NCBI GenBank assembly: GCA_002490635.1
Contig: DKUJ01000001.1
Coordinates: forward strand, 3,895-48,553
Source of the DNA: Porphyromonadaceae bacterium UBA7207
Lineage (GTDB): Bacteria; Bacteroidota; Bacteroidia; Bacteroidales; Muribaculaceae
Reading direction: 5' to 3'
Length of the DNA stretch: 44,659 nt
The notes below the pieces were generated by a model. The model saw only the letters and a list, made by a program, of their open reading frames with translations. It had not been told where the DNA came from and searched no databases. Below, one piece after another: positions 1 to 8,179 of this stretch (position 1 is its first letter; each line of letters opens with the position of its first letter). The translations under genes were made by a program, and so were the position numbers.

Positions 1-209
1 TTGTTGATGAAGATGTTGCGCATGATGGTGAAAACCCAGCCCTTGAAGTTGGTGTTCTCGGCATACTTGTCTTCATTGTCCAACGCCTTAAGGGTAGTAT
101 CCTGAAGCAGGTCGTAGGCGTCGTCGCGGTTGCTGGTCAGCATGTAGGCGAAGTTGAGCATGTTGGCCTGGAGGTCCATGAGGTTCGTTTGGAATTTTGA
201 GCTTGCCAT
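1..209 (-). CDS. ECF-type RNA polymerase sigma factor, N-terminal part only
   Basis: Partial gene; the window edge removes everything after about residue 69. Reading the minus strand from the ATG at 209 gives a protein starting MASSKFQTNLMDL. It has the sigma-70 region 2 pattern: a helix ending in NFAYMLTSNRDDAYDLLQDT, then a segment ending FKGWVFTIMRNIFINN, the usual GWLxxIxRN-type end of region 2.3/2.4 that contacts the -10 element. Family knowledge: extracytoplasmic-function sigma factors of Bacteroidota are about 160-200 residues, so roughly one third is visible. It is divergent from panB. Its own -7 element lies at 282-289. No anti-sigma gene can be seen because it would lie outside the window. 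The family call is secure; the regulon is unknown. Confidence 0.85.
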   Translation of the reverse strand, partial: MASSKFQTNLMDLQANMLNFAYMLTSNRDDAYDLLQDTTLKALDNEDKYAENTNFKGWVFTIMRNIFIN

Positions 210-281
210 TGTGGTGAATTGTTGAGGTGGTCGGATTCGATTTTCTTAACTTGCCGGAGGGGAGTTTCCCTTCCGACTCTT

Positions 282-312
282 CAAAATTAGCCGGTGATTC
301 ACTCCTGTCAAG
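282..312 (-). promoter_or_regulatory. Promoter of the ECF sigma factor gene
   Basis: On the minus strand TAATTTTG (282-289) matches the Bacteroidota -7 consensus TAnnTTTG. CTTG (309-312) lies 19 nt upstream, close to the -33 consensus TTTG. The predicted transcript would have a leader of roughly 70 nt before the ATG at 209. Confidence 0.6.
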
Positions 313-522
313 ATTTTCAATGTTAAATTATGTTTCATGCAATACACCGCCAGAATCGTAATGCATAGTACTTTGATATACTGCGTATTAAGCACATATT
401 TATTTTGTTACACAATTGTTACACCACAAACACGCGCCACGCATTGCCACCTGTTTGTAACACGTATGTGTACATTTTGTGCCTATCTTCAGGCCACATA
501 TTGCTTTGCAGCGGCTGCTGTC

Positions 523-553
523 GTTGCCGACATTCAATAATTGCTTACTTTTG
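523..553 (+). promoter_or_regulatory. Promoter of the panB operon
   Basis: TACTTTTG at 546-553 matches TAnnTTTG exactly. GTTG at 523-526 lies 19 nt upstream as a near-consensus -33 element. Transcription should begin near 558, leaving about 25 nt of leader before the ATG at 583; this supports the 583 start over any start farther upstream. Confidence 0.7.
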
Positions 554-582
554 CGGGAAATTTTACCGACACTTACCAATTT

Positions 583-1404
583 ATGTCAACCAACACCTCT
601 GACAATCTGCGAAAAGTTACCACCAGGCGACTTATCGAGATGAAAGAGCGCGGCGAAAAAATCGCCATGCTCACCTCCTACGACTACTCCATGGCCCGCC
701 TCGTGGATCAGGCAGGTATTGATGTAATACTTGTAGGTGACTCGGCCTCCAACGTCATGGCCGGCAATATCACCACTCTCCCGATAACCCTCGACCAGAT
801 GATCTACCACGCCAAAAGCGTGGTAAAAGGTACACAGCGCGCGCTTGTGGTATGCGACATGCCTTTCGGCTCCTACCAGGGCAACTCCAAGGAAGCTCTC
901 GCTTCCGCCATCCGCATAATGAAGGAAAGCCATGCCGAAGCCGTAAAGATCGAAGGCGGCGCCGAAATCCGCGAAAGCATCGAACGTATCCTTTGCGCAG
1001 GCATTCCCGTAATGGGACATCTGGGACTCACCCCACAGTCCATCAATAAATTCGGCACCTATGCAGTGCGTGCCCGCAGCGAGCAGGAAGCCGAAAAGCT
1101 GGTCGCCGACGCACACCTCCTTGAAGAAATCGGCTGTTTCGCACTGGTACTCGAAAAGATTCCGGCAGAACTCGCCACAAGAGTAGCATCGGAGCTTACT
1201 ATTCCCGTAATAGGCATCGGAGCCGGCGGAGGTGTCGACGGCCAGGTTCTGGTAGCCCACGACATGCTTGGCATCAACAATGGCTTCTCGCCCAAATTCC
1301 TGCGCCGCTATGCCGACCTTTCCTCGATAATAAACAACGCCCTGGGACGCTATATCGACGACGTGAAAACCGGCGATTTCCCCAACGCCTCGGAACAGTA
1401 TTGA
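583..1404 (+). CDS. panB: 3-methyl-2-oxobutanoate hydroxymethyltransferase (ketopantoate hydroxymethyltransferase)
   Basis: Cytoplasmic enzyme that transfers a hydroxymethyl group from 5,10-methylenetetrahydrofolate to 3-methyl-2-oxobutanoate, the first committed step to pantothenate and coenzyme A. The 273-residue product is close to the usual 264. Conserved segments in order: MLTSYDYSMARLVDQAG (29-45), VGDSASNVMAG (51-61, metal ligand D53), CDMPFGSYQ (91-99, D92), VKIEGG (121-126, E124), GHLGLTPQS (145-153), VLEKIPAEL (189-197, catalytic Glu equivalent E191) and IPVIGIGAGG. The ATG at 583 was chosen because the conserved N-terminus begins there and the promoter lies just upstream; a TTG at 541 would precede the promoter's -7 element. 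The stop overlaps the start of the next gene, so translation is probably coupled. No panC or panD is in view. Confidence 0.96.
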   Translation: MSTNTSDNLRKVTTRRLIEMKERGEKIAMLTSYDYSMARLVDQAGIDVILVGDSASNVMAGNITTLPITLDQMIYHAKSVVKGTQRALVVCDMPFGSYQGNSKEALASAIRIMKESHAEAVKIEGGAEIRESIERILCAGIPVMGHLGLTPQSINKFGTYAVRARSEQEAEKLVADAHLLEEIGCFALVLEKIPAELATRVASELTIPVIGIGAGGGVDGQVLVAHDMLGINNGFSPKFLRRYADLSSIINNALGRYIDDVKTGDFPNASEQY

Positions 1405-1985
1405 TCACAACTGCAACCATAGCCGCCGACGACTATCGGCAGCGATTCTCCACAGGACTCGCTGCCGAAGTCCTTTGCGGCGCCTGCCCCAACTTCGGCT
1501 GTTGCTGGAACTGCCCGCCTTTCGAGGAATCACCCTTCGGGAAAGCGGTATCACGCCATAAAACACCGGTCGTTGTTCTGGCTCTCGTAAAAACCGAGAG
1601 CCACACATCCGCAGCCGGGCGCGCTTGCCTGGAAGAAGCCTTGCGCACAGCTGCCGGCAACACCGGAGGGACAGCCTTCGGAACCGGCGGATGCCGGCTA
1701 TGCAACACAACGGATTCGAAAGAGTCGCACATGCAGGCCGACTGCGCACGCGCCCAAGGGCAGCCCTGCCGCCACCCCGGCAAAGCCATACCTTCGCTCG
1801 AGGCCTGCGGATTCAATCTCGACGCCACCGCGTCGGAACTCCTGTCCACAACACTGCTCTGGCACCCGGACGCTCCGGCCACCTTCATCGGCGCGGTTGT
1901 CACCGAAGCCGGCAGAGCCGCCGAGGCCGCCAACATTATCACCAGTTTCGCCGTTGATACAACCAGACAACCAAAGCAGAGATGA
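1401..1985 (+). CDS. DUF2284-type predicted metal-binding protein
   Basis: A 194-residue Cys-rich protein. The N-terminal half carries C26-GA-C29-PNFG-CC(34,35)-WN-C38-PPF, and further Cys pairs follow in the middle (GCRLC, DCARAQGQPC), then SLEACGFNL. This arrangement of Cys with Pro-Pro is the signature of DUF2284, annotated only as predicted metal-binding; the Cys spacing would suit an Fe-S or Zn site, but this is inference. The start is an unusual TTG at 1401 that overlaps the panB TGA (TTGA); no ATG exists before the first Cys motif. The 3' end overlaps the next gene by 4 nt (ATGA). The sandwich between panB and a cobalamin adenosyltransferase suggests a cofactor-related or corrinoid-related role. 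No signal peptide is visible, so it should be cytoplasmic. Confidence 0.75.
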   Translation: MITTATIAADDYRQRFSTGLAAEVLCGACPNFGCCWNCPPFEESPFGKAVSRHKTPVVVLALVKTESHTSAAGRACLEEALRTAAGNTGGTAFGTGGCRLCNTTDSKESHMQADCARAQGQPCRHPGKAIPSLEACGFNLDATASELLSTTLLWHPDAPATFIGAVVTEAGRAAEAANIITSFAVDTTRQPKQR

Positions 1986-2536
1986 AATCGAACGTTTACA
2001 CACGCACCGGCGACAACGGCACCACATCCCTTGTCGGTGGCACACGCATAGCAAAAAACAACATCCGGCTCGAAGCCTACGGCACAGTCGATGAACTAAA
2101 TTCCTGGCTCGGCCTCCTGGACAGCTCCACCGCCATCCCTCCGGAGCAGCACCAGGTGCTCACCAATGCCATGCACAGGCTCTTCGATATCGGCTCGGCC
2201 CTGGCCACAGAAGCGGAATCCACCTGGCAGCCGGCTCCCATGCCCGACAGCGTGGTGGAACACCTCGAAGCCACAATCGACAGCCTCGACGCCAACCTGC
2301 CAAGACACAACCGGTTCATCCTCCCCGGAGGCCACCCCGACGCCGCGCGGGCCAATATCGCGCGGGCAGTCGCACGACGCGCCGAACGCAACATAATATC
2401 GCTGGCGGACACCGCTCCCGTGCAGACAAACATTCTGCGATACATAAACCGCCTTAGCGACTACCTGTTCGTTCTTTCTCGCGCGATAAACATTTATAAC
2501 AATCGCCACGAAATATTCTGGGAAAAATCCTGCTGA
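1982..2536 (+). CDS. PduO-type ATP:cob(I)alamin adenosyltransferase
   Basis: 184 residues. It transfers the 5'-deoxyadenosyl group of ATP to cob(I)alamin to make adenosylcobalamin, the coenzyme of methylmalonyl-CoA mutase and other radical enzymes. Family hallmarks: YTRTGDNGTTSL (6-17, ATP binding), EAYGTVDELNSWLG (about 31-44), the helix RAVARRAERNII with its conserved Arg-Glu, and the C-terminal YINRLSDYLFVLSRAIN. These place it in the PduO family rather than CobA/BtuR or EutT. Length is normal for the single-domain form. It starts inside the end of the DUF2284 gene (ATGA overlap), so the two proteins are probably made together. A separate promoter for the following gene begins only 17 nt after its stop. 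Confidence 0.93.
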   Translation: MKSNVYTRTGDNGTTSLVGGTRIAKNNIRLEAYGTVDELNSWLGLLDSSTAIPPEQHQVLTNAMHRLFDIGSALATEAESTWQPAPMPDSVVEHLEATIDSLDANLPRHNRFILPGGHPDAARANIARAVARRAERNIISLADTAPVQTNILRYINRLSDYLFVLSRAINIYNNRHEIFWEKSC

Positions 2537-2553
2537 GATTAAGAAAAACATCC

Positions 2554-2561
2554 TAATTTTG
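2554..2561 (+). promoter_or_regulatory. -7 promoter element for the DUF2795 gene
   Basis: TAATTTTG matches TAnnTTTG. It lies 17 nt after the stop of the adenosyltransferase gene and 64 nt before the ATG at 2626. The -33 region lacks a clear TTTG, so strength cannot be judged. Confidence 0.55.
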
Positions 2562-2625
2562 CACACCTTAATCCAAGCATTCGCATACCAAACCATAAAT
2601 AGTAAATAATCAAACACATACCAAT

Positions 2626-2847
2626 ATGTACTGGACTCTCGAACTCGCGTCCAAGCTCGAAGACGCACCCTGGCCCGCAACCAAGGAAGAGCTGATAGAC
2701 TATGCCATGCGTAGCGGATCTCCAATGGAAGTAATCGAAAACCTTCAGGAAATCGAAGACGAAGGCGAAACCTACGAAAGCATCGAAGACATCTGGCCCG
2801 ACTACCCCTCCAAAGAAGACTTCCTCTTCAACGAGGACGAGTACTAA
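2626..2847 (+). CDS. Small acidic DUF2795 protein
   Basis: 73 residues, beginning MYWTLELASKLEDAPWPATK and ending EDFLFNEDEY. It is strongly acidic in the C-terminal half. The sequence pattern (a short helix-rich segment with APWPATKEELIDYA and IEDIWPDYP) fits the DUF2795 family, whose biochemical role is unknown. No signal peptide or membrane segment. It has its own promoter at 2554 and is followed immediately by a strong terminator, so it appears to be monocistronic. Small stand-alone acidic genes with their own promoter and terminator are often abundant housekeeping products, but that is inference. The start codon is the only ATG that gives the conserved N-terminus. Confidence 0.85.
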   Translation: MYWTLELASKLEDAPWPATKEELIDYAMRSGSPMEVIENLQEIEDEGETYESIEDIWPDYPSKEDFLFNEDEY

Positions 2848-2877
2848 GTTGGAGCTTTTTTGCATAAACACCTTACG

Positions 2878-2922
2878 ACCAGTGGCCAAACAAAATATAA
2901 TTTGTTTGGCCACTGGTGTTTT
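2878..2922 (+). terminator. Rho-independent terminator after DUF2795 gene
   Basis: Perfect 17-bp inverted repeat, 2878-2894 against 2901-2917, with a 6-nt loop ATATAA and a short U-rich tail GTTTTAT. It closes the plus-strand unit. The region from here to the susD stop (2923-3085) shows no gene and no T-tailed hairpin on the minus strand, so the susCD terminator is not identified. Confidence 0.85.
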
Positions 2923-3085
2923 ATAGGGTCAAATGGCGTGGGCTGTTTGGCTGAAATCAGTTTTTTTGAGGATATTGAGGTGTTATTTCAACCATCAGAG
3001 GTTGGCCTGATAGTGCCTGTTAACGCCAGATCCGAATTTTCGGGATGGATTTAACGGCTTTCTGGCAAGCTTCATTAACCAATGC

Positions 3086-4855
3086 CTAAAAACCGGGATA
3101 ACCTGGATTCTGGGTATAAATGCCTCCAGAGAAGTTATATTGCGCGGTTGGGATGGCGAAGTATTCCTCTCCTGTCTCAAAGGAAGCGTTCTGATAGTAT
3201 ATGCGGTTGTCGCGTTCGGCAGCGAAATAGTTGTTCATTGTCTCCTTGGCGATTCCCCAGCGAACCAAATCATAGAAACGCTCGCCTTCCATAGCTTTCT
3301 CAAGTCGCATTTCTGTACGGAGAGCCTTGCGGGCATATTCCTGAGTCCAGCCTTCGGCGGGATATAGACCAATCTTATAGTTGGCAGCATCCTTAGACGG
3401 GTCATTGAAGTCTTTGACATATTTGCTGTTCATCGCGCGGGAGCGCACACGGTTGATAAGCTGACGCGCTTCTTCAAGTCCGTTTCCTCCGATTTCGATG
3501 AGGGCTTCGGCCTTGTACAGAAGTAAATCGGCATAACGGATAAGCTGCCAGTTGAGGGCAGATGCGCCCCATGGCCATCCTTGCTGTGCGTCGGGCGATT
3601 CAGGCGACAGCCAGAAGCGCTTGGTGTTGTTGTAGCCGTAGGTATCCGAATTTCTCACCCATAAGCCGCAGGGGCTGCCCTCGTAGGTTTTATAGGAGAT
3701 GGTGGGACGGCCGGTAACAAAGTCGAGGCGCGGGTCTACGTTACCGCCTACGTTGGCAAGATGATAGCTGCCGTCTGCATTGAACTCAACAATTCCGTAG
3801 TCGGGTCGATTCTGGTAGTCGAACAGAGGAAGACCATTCTCATCTGTCTGATAAGCATTGATAAGATCCTGCGACGGAAGGAAGAATCCGTCGCCCTGCC
3901 ATGGGCAGCCGGGGCCGGTCATGGAGTTGAGGAGATTGCCCCAGTTGATACGGCCTACACCGCCGGAGCCGTCATCCTTGGAGAACTGTACTGCCAATAC
4001 GGATTCCACTCCGTTTTCGTATTCGAGCATGTCGAGCTGCTGAAAATCGTCAAGGAGGTCGTAGCCGTCGATTTGATTGATTAGCCCGACCACTTCCTGA
4101 AGAAGGCCTTTATCGATGTTGACCACGGCATTTGTCGCAGGGTCTTCCTCATATGCCTGATAGAGCTTTACTTTTGCGGCAAGGGCGAGAGCTGCGCGGC
4201 GATTGATGCGACCGACTTCCGGCTGACTGTCAGGAAGGTCATTGGCCGCAGCCATCAGCTCGCCGGCTATGCGGGCAAGATGCTGCTCACGGGTGAACTC
4301 ATCGTTGCGGACACTGGCATATTCGGTTTCGGGCAGGTCGATATCCATGTATGGAATGCGGTTGAACTGACGCACGAGGTCGAAATACCAGAACGAGCGG
4401 ATTACACTCACCTCCGCGATGCGACTTTTTATATCCTTGTTGACACTTTCGTCAATCCTGCGGAGAGCGCGTATTGCGGAATTGCAACGCGAAATGCCGC
4501 AATAGACATTGAACCACTTGCCGTCGAGAAGTCCGTTGTTGGGCTGGAGTTTAGCCGTCTCCATATCGTGAAATTCCCATATGTCCGTTTCTCCGCCTCC
4601 TCCTTTGTAGGCGTTGTCGGCTCGGACCTCGCCATGGCTCCAGTTGGTAATGGAGTAGAAATGAGGATCGTTGGAGTCGGCGTAGCGACAGCCGAAAGTG
4701 GCGTAAGCGCCCGACACGAGGAGGTCGGCAGCATTGGGGTCGTTCATGTTTGCTTCCGACAGCGACCCTTGCGGTTCGTTGCGGAGGAAATCGTCGCTGC
4801 AAGAAGTGATGCAGAATGCGGCTATTGCAAGTGCCGCCATATTATTTAGTTTCAT
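3086..4855 (-). CDS. SusD/RagB-family outer-membrane glycan-binding lipoprotein
   Basis: 589 residues. The N-terminus MKLNNMAALAIAAFCITSC is a lipoprotein signal with the lipobox ending at C19; SDD follows, which fits the Bacteroides surface-export signal (acidic residues just after the Cys), so the protein should face outside. The N-terminal LRNEPQGSLSE, the tetratricopeptide-like helical middle (ALALAAKVKLYQAY; NWQLIRYADLLLYKAEALIE) and the C-terminal FPTAQY-like segment (YFAIPTAQYNFSGGIYTQNPGY) are SusD-family features. Role by family: it captures oligosaccharide and forms the lid of the SusC transporter. It is 21 nt downstream of susC with no promoter between. Context (GH32, fructokinase, fructose-type sensor) suggests fructan oligosaccharides as ligand; this is inferred from neighbours, not from the binding site. 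Confidence 0.95.
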   Translation of the reverse strand: MKLNNMAALAIAAFCITSCSDDFLRNEPQGSLSEANMNDPNAADLLVSGAYATFGCRYADSNDPHFYSITNWSHGEVRADNAYKGGGGETDIWEFHDMETAKLQPNNGLLDGKWFNVYCGISRCNSAIRALRRIDESVNKDIKSRIAEVSVIRSFWYFDLVRQFNRIPYMDIDLPETEYASVRNDEFTREQHLARIAGELMAAANDLPDSQPEVGRINRRAALALAAKVKLYQAYEEDPATNAVVNIDKGLLQEVVGLINQIDGYDLLDDFQQLDMLEYENGVESVLAVQFSKDDGSGGVGRINWGNLLNSMTGPGCPWQGDGFFLPSQDLINAYQTDENGLPLFDYQNRPDYGIVEFNADGSYHLANVGGNVDPRLDFVTGRPTISYKTYEGSPCGLWVRNSDTYGYNNTKRFWLSPESPDAQQGWPWGASALNWQLIRYADLLLYKAEALIEIGGNGLEEARQLINRVRSRAMNSKYVKDFNDPSKDAANYKIGLYPAEGWTQEYARKALRTEMRLEKAMEGERFYDLVRWGIAKETMNNYFAAERDNRIYYQNASFETGEEYFAIPTAQYNFSGGIYTQNPGYPGF

Positions 4856-4876
4856 CTGAAATGTCTTATTATGATG

Positions 4877-7800
4877 TTAGAAACCGAACTGTATGCCGAA
4901 CGTGTACTGGCGAGGCAGGGCGTAGGGATATCCGAGGCCTTCGGGATCGGCTCCGCTGTACCTGGTGATGGTGAAGAGATTCTGAGCCTGGAAATATATT
5001 CTGGCGTTCTTGAGGAACAATTTGTCCTGAATCTTTTTGGGAAGAGTATAACCCACAGTCAGTGTTTTCAGGCGAAGGAACGAGCCGTCCTCGATGTAAT
5101 ACTGAGAACCTTCGTTCTCGCTGTTGGAATTGTCGACCGTCGGAGCGGGAACATCGGATGCATAATACCCGGTCCGGAGATAGTCTTCATAGGCTTTGGC
5201 GGCATCGAGAAGCTGGGTGCCGTGATTTCCGGTCCAGAGAGGGAAGAAATCGGTGTAGAATTTTGAATTATTCCAGGCATCGCGGATTATGCTGTTGAAG
5301 AAGAGATTCAGGTCAAAGCCTTTCCAGTCGGCACCGATATTGAGCCCGAACTGTGCCTTCGGAAGGTCGGATCCCACCCACTCGCGGTCGCGGTTGTTTA
5401 TCACTCCGTCGCCGTTGGCGTCCACATATCTTACACGGCCTACTCCGGGCCGGCCGAATTCTACTTTATACTGAGCGTTGTATGCGTCCACCTCTTCCTG
5501 TGTGCGGAACACACCGTCGGTCTTGTACACCAGCCAGGAACCGAGGGCGTTGCCCACTATGGACTTGTCGATACCGTTGCCGCCGCCCCATGTGTAGTAA
5601 ATGTCATCCATCAGATCTGTGACACGGTTCTTCATTGCCGTTACATTCAGACCGATGTTGTAGCTCAGGCCATTGGATAATGTCTGACGCCATTCGGCTG
5701 TAACTTCCACGCCTTTGTTCACCATCGAGCCGCCATTGTACCAGCAGTACCCGCCTTCGCCGATTGTGGCGATATAGGGTTTCTCCACAAGCATGTCATT
5801 GGTCTTCTTGTGGAAATAATCGAATGTAAGCGACAGTCGGTTGTTGAGGAAGGAAGCGTCGAAACCTATGTTGGTCTGGTATGTCTTTTCCCAGGTGAGG
5901 TCCGGGTTTGTCGTGCGATAGCGAAGCGCGCCGGGAGACAGTGTATTTCCACCACCGAGGGCATACGCCGCGCGGTCGAGATCCATGGAGTACTTGGCAT
6001 AGAAAGCATCGTTGGCAATAAGGTCATTACCGTTAACGCCGTAGGCACCGCGGATTTTAAGGTCATTCAGCCAGTTGCGCGTGTTTTCCATGAATTTTTC
6101 CTGAGAAATACGCCAGCCGAGAGATACCGAAGGAAACCAGTCGTAATTATGGCTGTCCGACAGGCGGGATGAAGCATCACGGCGGATGGTGAACGATGCA
6201 AGATATTTGTTATCCCATGAATAGTTGACCTTGCCGAAGAATGAGAACATCGAGTAGTTGGAAGCTCCGGAACCGGTATTTTTATTCGATGTCACGTTAC
6301 CGAGATAAAGATAGTTGGAGTCCTCGATTTCAAGTCCCTTCCCTTCTCCGAACATATCTTCAAAGTGATTACGCTTTGCCTCGATGCCCGCAAGAGCCAT
6401 CAGAGAGTTTTTGCCGAAGTCTATATTATACTGGGCAGTATTTGTCCACACCCAGTCGACAGTCTTGCTTGAATACTGATAGAGGCTGTTTGTCTTGTCG
6501 CGCAGGTTCGCAGGTGTGAAATTCTTGTCGGAACCATTGTGGTAGTTGAGACCGAAGTTGGTTTTGAGGATGAGATTCTTTATCGGCTCGACAGACAGGT
6601 AGGCGTTGCCGAACACACGCCAGTATTCATGCTTGTTGGAAGCTTCTTCATTTATGAGTCTTACGAGATTGGGTGTGTCATTAAGGCCGAAAGCGACCTG
6701 ATCATTGTAATTTCCCTCAGAGTCGTAGACTGTGCGGGCCGGATGCATCTTGATGGCGTTTTCCTCTATCCCTCCGGGAGCATTGTGCTGACGCCACCAG
6801 TTGAGAGTAAGATTGCCACCCACTTTCAGACGGTTATTGATAAAGCCATAGTCGGAACTGAAACGGGTATTTGCCTTCTGGAAGTCACTGCCCTTGATAA
6901 TTCCGTCGTGGTCGAGATAACTTAGCGAGAAAGACGAGGAGCCGTTCTCCGCTCCTTTTGCCAGACCGATGCTGTAGGTCTGCATGAGGGCTGCGCGGTG
7001 GATTTCATCCTCCCAGCTGGTATGCCGGGGATTGACCGTCACGCCGTTGAGATTGAGGTATGGCTGAAGTTTAGGTGTGGGTCCGTTGCCATAGAGTTCG
7101 GAAGTCGGTGTTGTGCCGTAGGCGTATTTGTAGGCCGACCAATAAGTTTCGCCCCACTGGTCTGCGTTCATCATGTTCAGACCGCTCTGATAAGTCTGCA
7201 GGGTGAGTGTAGCATCGAATGTTACACGGCATTCGCCTTTTTTTGCGCGCCTGGTCGTGATGATGATTACACCGTTGGCCGCCTGAGCGCCATATATAGA
7301 AGCGGATGCGGCATCTTTGAGTACCTGAATGGATTCAACATCATTGCCGTTAAGAATTGTACCGGGATTTTCACGGGTCATCACTCCGTCTATCACATAG
7401 AGCGGACCGTTGGCATCTCCACGGAAAGAGGATGCGCCTCGGATTGATGTTCCGGTGCTGAGACCGCCCGGAGTACCGTCGGTCGTAATATTCATACCGG
7501 CCACACGACCCTGTAGCGCCTGAACGACATTGCCTGTAGGAGTGTCTGCCACATCCTTCATCTTCACGACTGATACAGAACCTGTCAGGTCAGCTTTTCT
7601 CTCGGAAGAATAACCCACGACAACGACTTCTTCAAGCAACTCTGTGTTTTCAGTGAGATAAATCTTCATTTCCGGAGTTGCCCTGACTTCCGAGTCGTTG
7701 AAACCGACATAGGAAACTTTCAGTAATGCCCCTTCGGGAACCGGAATTGTGAAATTACCGTCGATGTCCGTTGTGGCTCCCGCATTTGTTTCCTCACACA

Positions 7801-7930
7801 TTACGGAAGCTCCGATGAGCGGTTCGTCATCGGTTTTGGAAAGCACTGTTCCTCGCACAGTAATATTCTGTGCCTGTGCTATCATTGCCATCAGAATCAG
7901 CAATATCGCACTGAGAATGGTTCTTTTCAT
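4877..7930 (-). CDS. SusC/RagA-family TonB-dependent outer-membrane oligosaccharide transporter
   Basis: 1017 residues, full family length. Signal peptide 1-20 (cleavage after AQA). Residues about 22-93 form the carboxypeptidase-regulatory-like domain (VRGTVLSKTDDEPLIGASV; GNFTIPVPEGALLKVSYVGF). EEVVVVGY (100-107) is the TonB-box-type segment, followed by the plug (ALQGRVAGMNI; SIRGASSF; PLYVIDGV; IQVLKDAASASIYGAQAANG up to about 227). The rest is the 22-strand barrel, ending in FGIQFGF with the terminal aromatic typical of outer-membrane barrels. It imports oligosaccharides using the proton-motive force through TonB. It is first in the susC-susD operon. The promoter is at 7961-7968 with putative HTCS operator repeats just upstream. 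Substrate specificity for fructans is inferred from context. Confidence 0.96.
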   Translation of the reverse strand: MKRTILSAILLILMAMIAQAQNITVRGTVLSKTDDEPLIGASVMCEETNAGATTDIDGNFTIPVPEGALLKVSYVGFNDSEVRATPEMKIYLTENTELLEEVVVVGYSSERKADLTGSVSVVKMKDVADTPTGNVVQALQGRVAGMNITTDGTPGGLSTGTSIRGASSFRGDANGPLYVIDGVMTRENPGTILNGNDVESIQVLKDAASASIYGAQAANGVIIITTRRAKKGECRVTFDATLTLQTYQSGLNMMNADQWGETYWSAYKYAYGTTPTSELYGNGPTPKLQPYLNLNGVTVNPRHTSWEDEIHRAALMQTYSIGLAKGAENGSSSFSLSYLDHDGIIKGSDFQKANTRFSSDYGFINNRLKVGGNLTLNWWRQHNAPGGIEENAIKMHPARTVYDSEGNYNDQVAFGLNDTPNLVRLINEEASNKHEYWRVFGNAYLSVEPIKNLILKTNFGLNYHNGSDKNFTPANLRDKTNSLYQYSSKTVDWVWTNTAQYNIDFGKNSLMALAGIEAKRNHFEDMFGEGKGLEIEDSNYLYLGNVTSNKNTGSGASNYSMFSFFGKVNYSWDNKYLASFTIRRDASSRLSDSHNYDWFPSVSLGWRISQEKFMENTRNWLNDLKIRGAYGVNGNDLIANDAFYAKYSMDLDRAAYALGGGNTLSPGALRYRTTNPDLTWEKTYQTNIGFDASFLNNRLSLTFDYFHKKTNDMLVEKPYIATIGEGGYCWYNGGSMVNKGVEVTAEWRQTLSNGLSYNIGLNVTAMKNRVTDLMDDIYYTWGGGNGIDKSIVGNALGSWLVYKTDGVFRTQEEVDAYNAQYKVEFGRPGVGRVRYVDANGDGVINNRDREWVGSDLPKAQFGLNIGADWKGFDLNLFFNSIIRDAWNNSKFYTDFFPLWTGNHGTQLLDAAKAYEDYLRTGYYASDVPAPTVDNSNSENEGSQYYIEDGSFLRLKTLTVGYTLPKKIQDKLFLKNARIYFQAQNLFTITRYSGADPEGLGYPYALPRQYTFGIQFGF

Positions 7931-7960
7931 GTTTTTGATTTTTGGTTAAGTATTCTACTG

Positions 7961-7968
7961 CAAATTTA
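7961..7968 (-). promoter_or_regulatory. -7 promoter element of the susC-susD operon
   Basis: TAAATTTG on the minus strand, an exact TAnnTTTG match, 30 nt upstream of the susC ATG. No -33 TTTG is visible at the proper distance, as expected for a promoter needing an activator. Confidence 0.7.
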
Positions 7969-7989
7969 GCCTGCAATCTATGACCGGGT

Positions 7990-8077
7990 CTATAAAGTTT
8001 GTTGGTCGGTCTATCAAATTTCAGACAATGCACGTTTTTTGATAGGATAGGCACGATTATTAGTGGTCGTTTGATAA
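7990..8077 (-). promoter_or_regulatory. Putative HTCS operator upstream of susC
   Basis: Reading the minus strand, TTTGATAG (8018-8011) is followed exactly 21 nt later by CTTTATAG (7997-7990), which matches it at 6 of 8 positions and ends 21 nt before the -7 element. The preceding bases AAATTTGATAG are also found in the GH32 promoter. Two more copies read on the plus strand at 8038-8045 (within CACGTTTTTTGATA, 8031-8044) and 8070-8077. Spacing of two helical turns is typical of AraC-family binding. The function is inferred. Confidence 0.5.
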
Positions 8078-8113
8078 TGCCTGTTAAACAACCTCTTAAT
8101 CGCATGGGATGGA

Positions 8114-8157
8114 CAAAAAAAACGCATCTTCATCAAAAAAAATGATGAGATGCGTTT
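8114..8157 (-). terminator. Rho-independent terminator of the HTCS gene
   Basis: On the minus strand a 9-bp stem (8157-8149 with 8128-8120) extended by inner pairing GATGA/TCATC, then a run of eight T. It lies 22 nt after the HTCS stop codon. Confidence 0.85.
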
Positions 8158-8179
8158 ATGCCAGTATGGTATTAGCGGT

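Larger units (their letters stand above)
210..582. other. Divergent intergenic region between sigma factor and panB
   Basis: 373 bases without a convincing gene. A short open frame at 337-540 has no family features and runs into the panB promoter, so I do not call it. The region holds a minus-strand promoter (282-312) and a plus-strand promoter (523-553). Between them are two direct copies of TTGTTACAC (405-413 and 416-424, 11 bp apart) and one inverted TGTAACA at 456-462, a possible operator. Confidence 0.6.

Noticed and set aside
337..540. Short plus-strand frame before panB with several Cys and His
   Set aside because: It overlaps the panB promoter's -33 region, has no relatives I recognise, and looks like chance.
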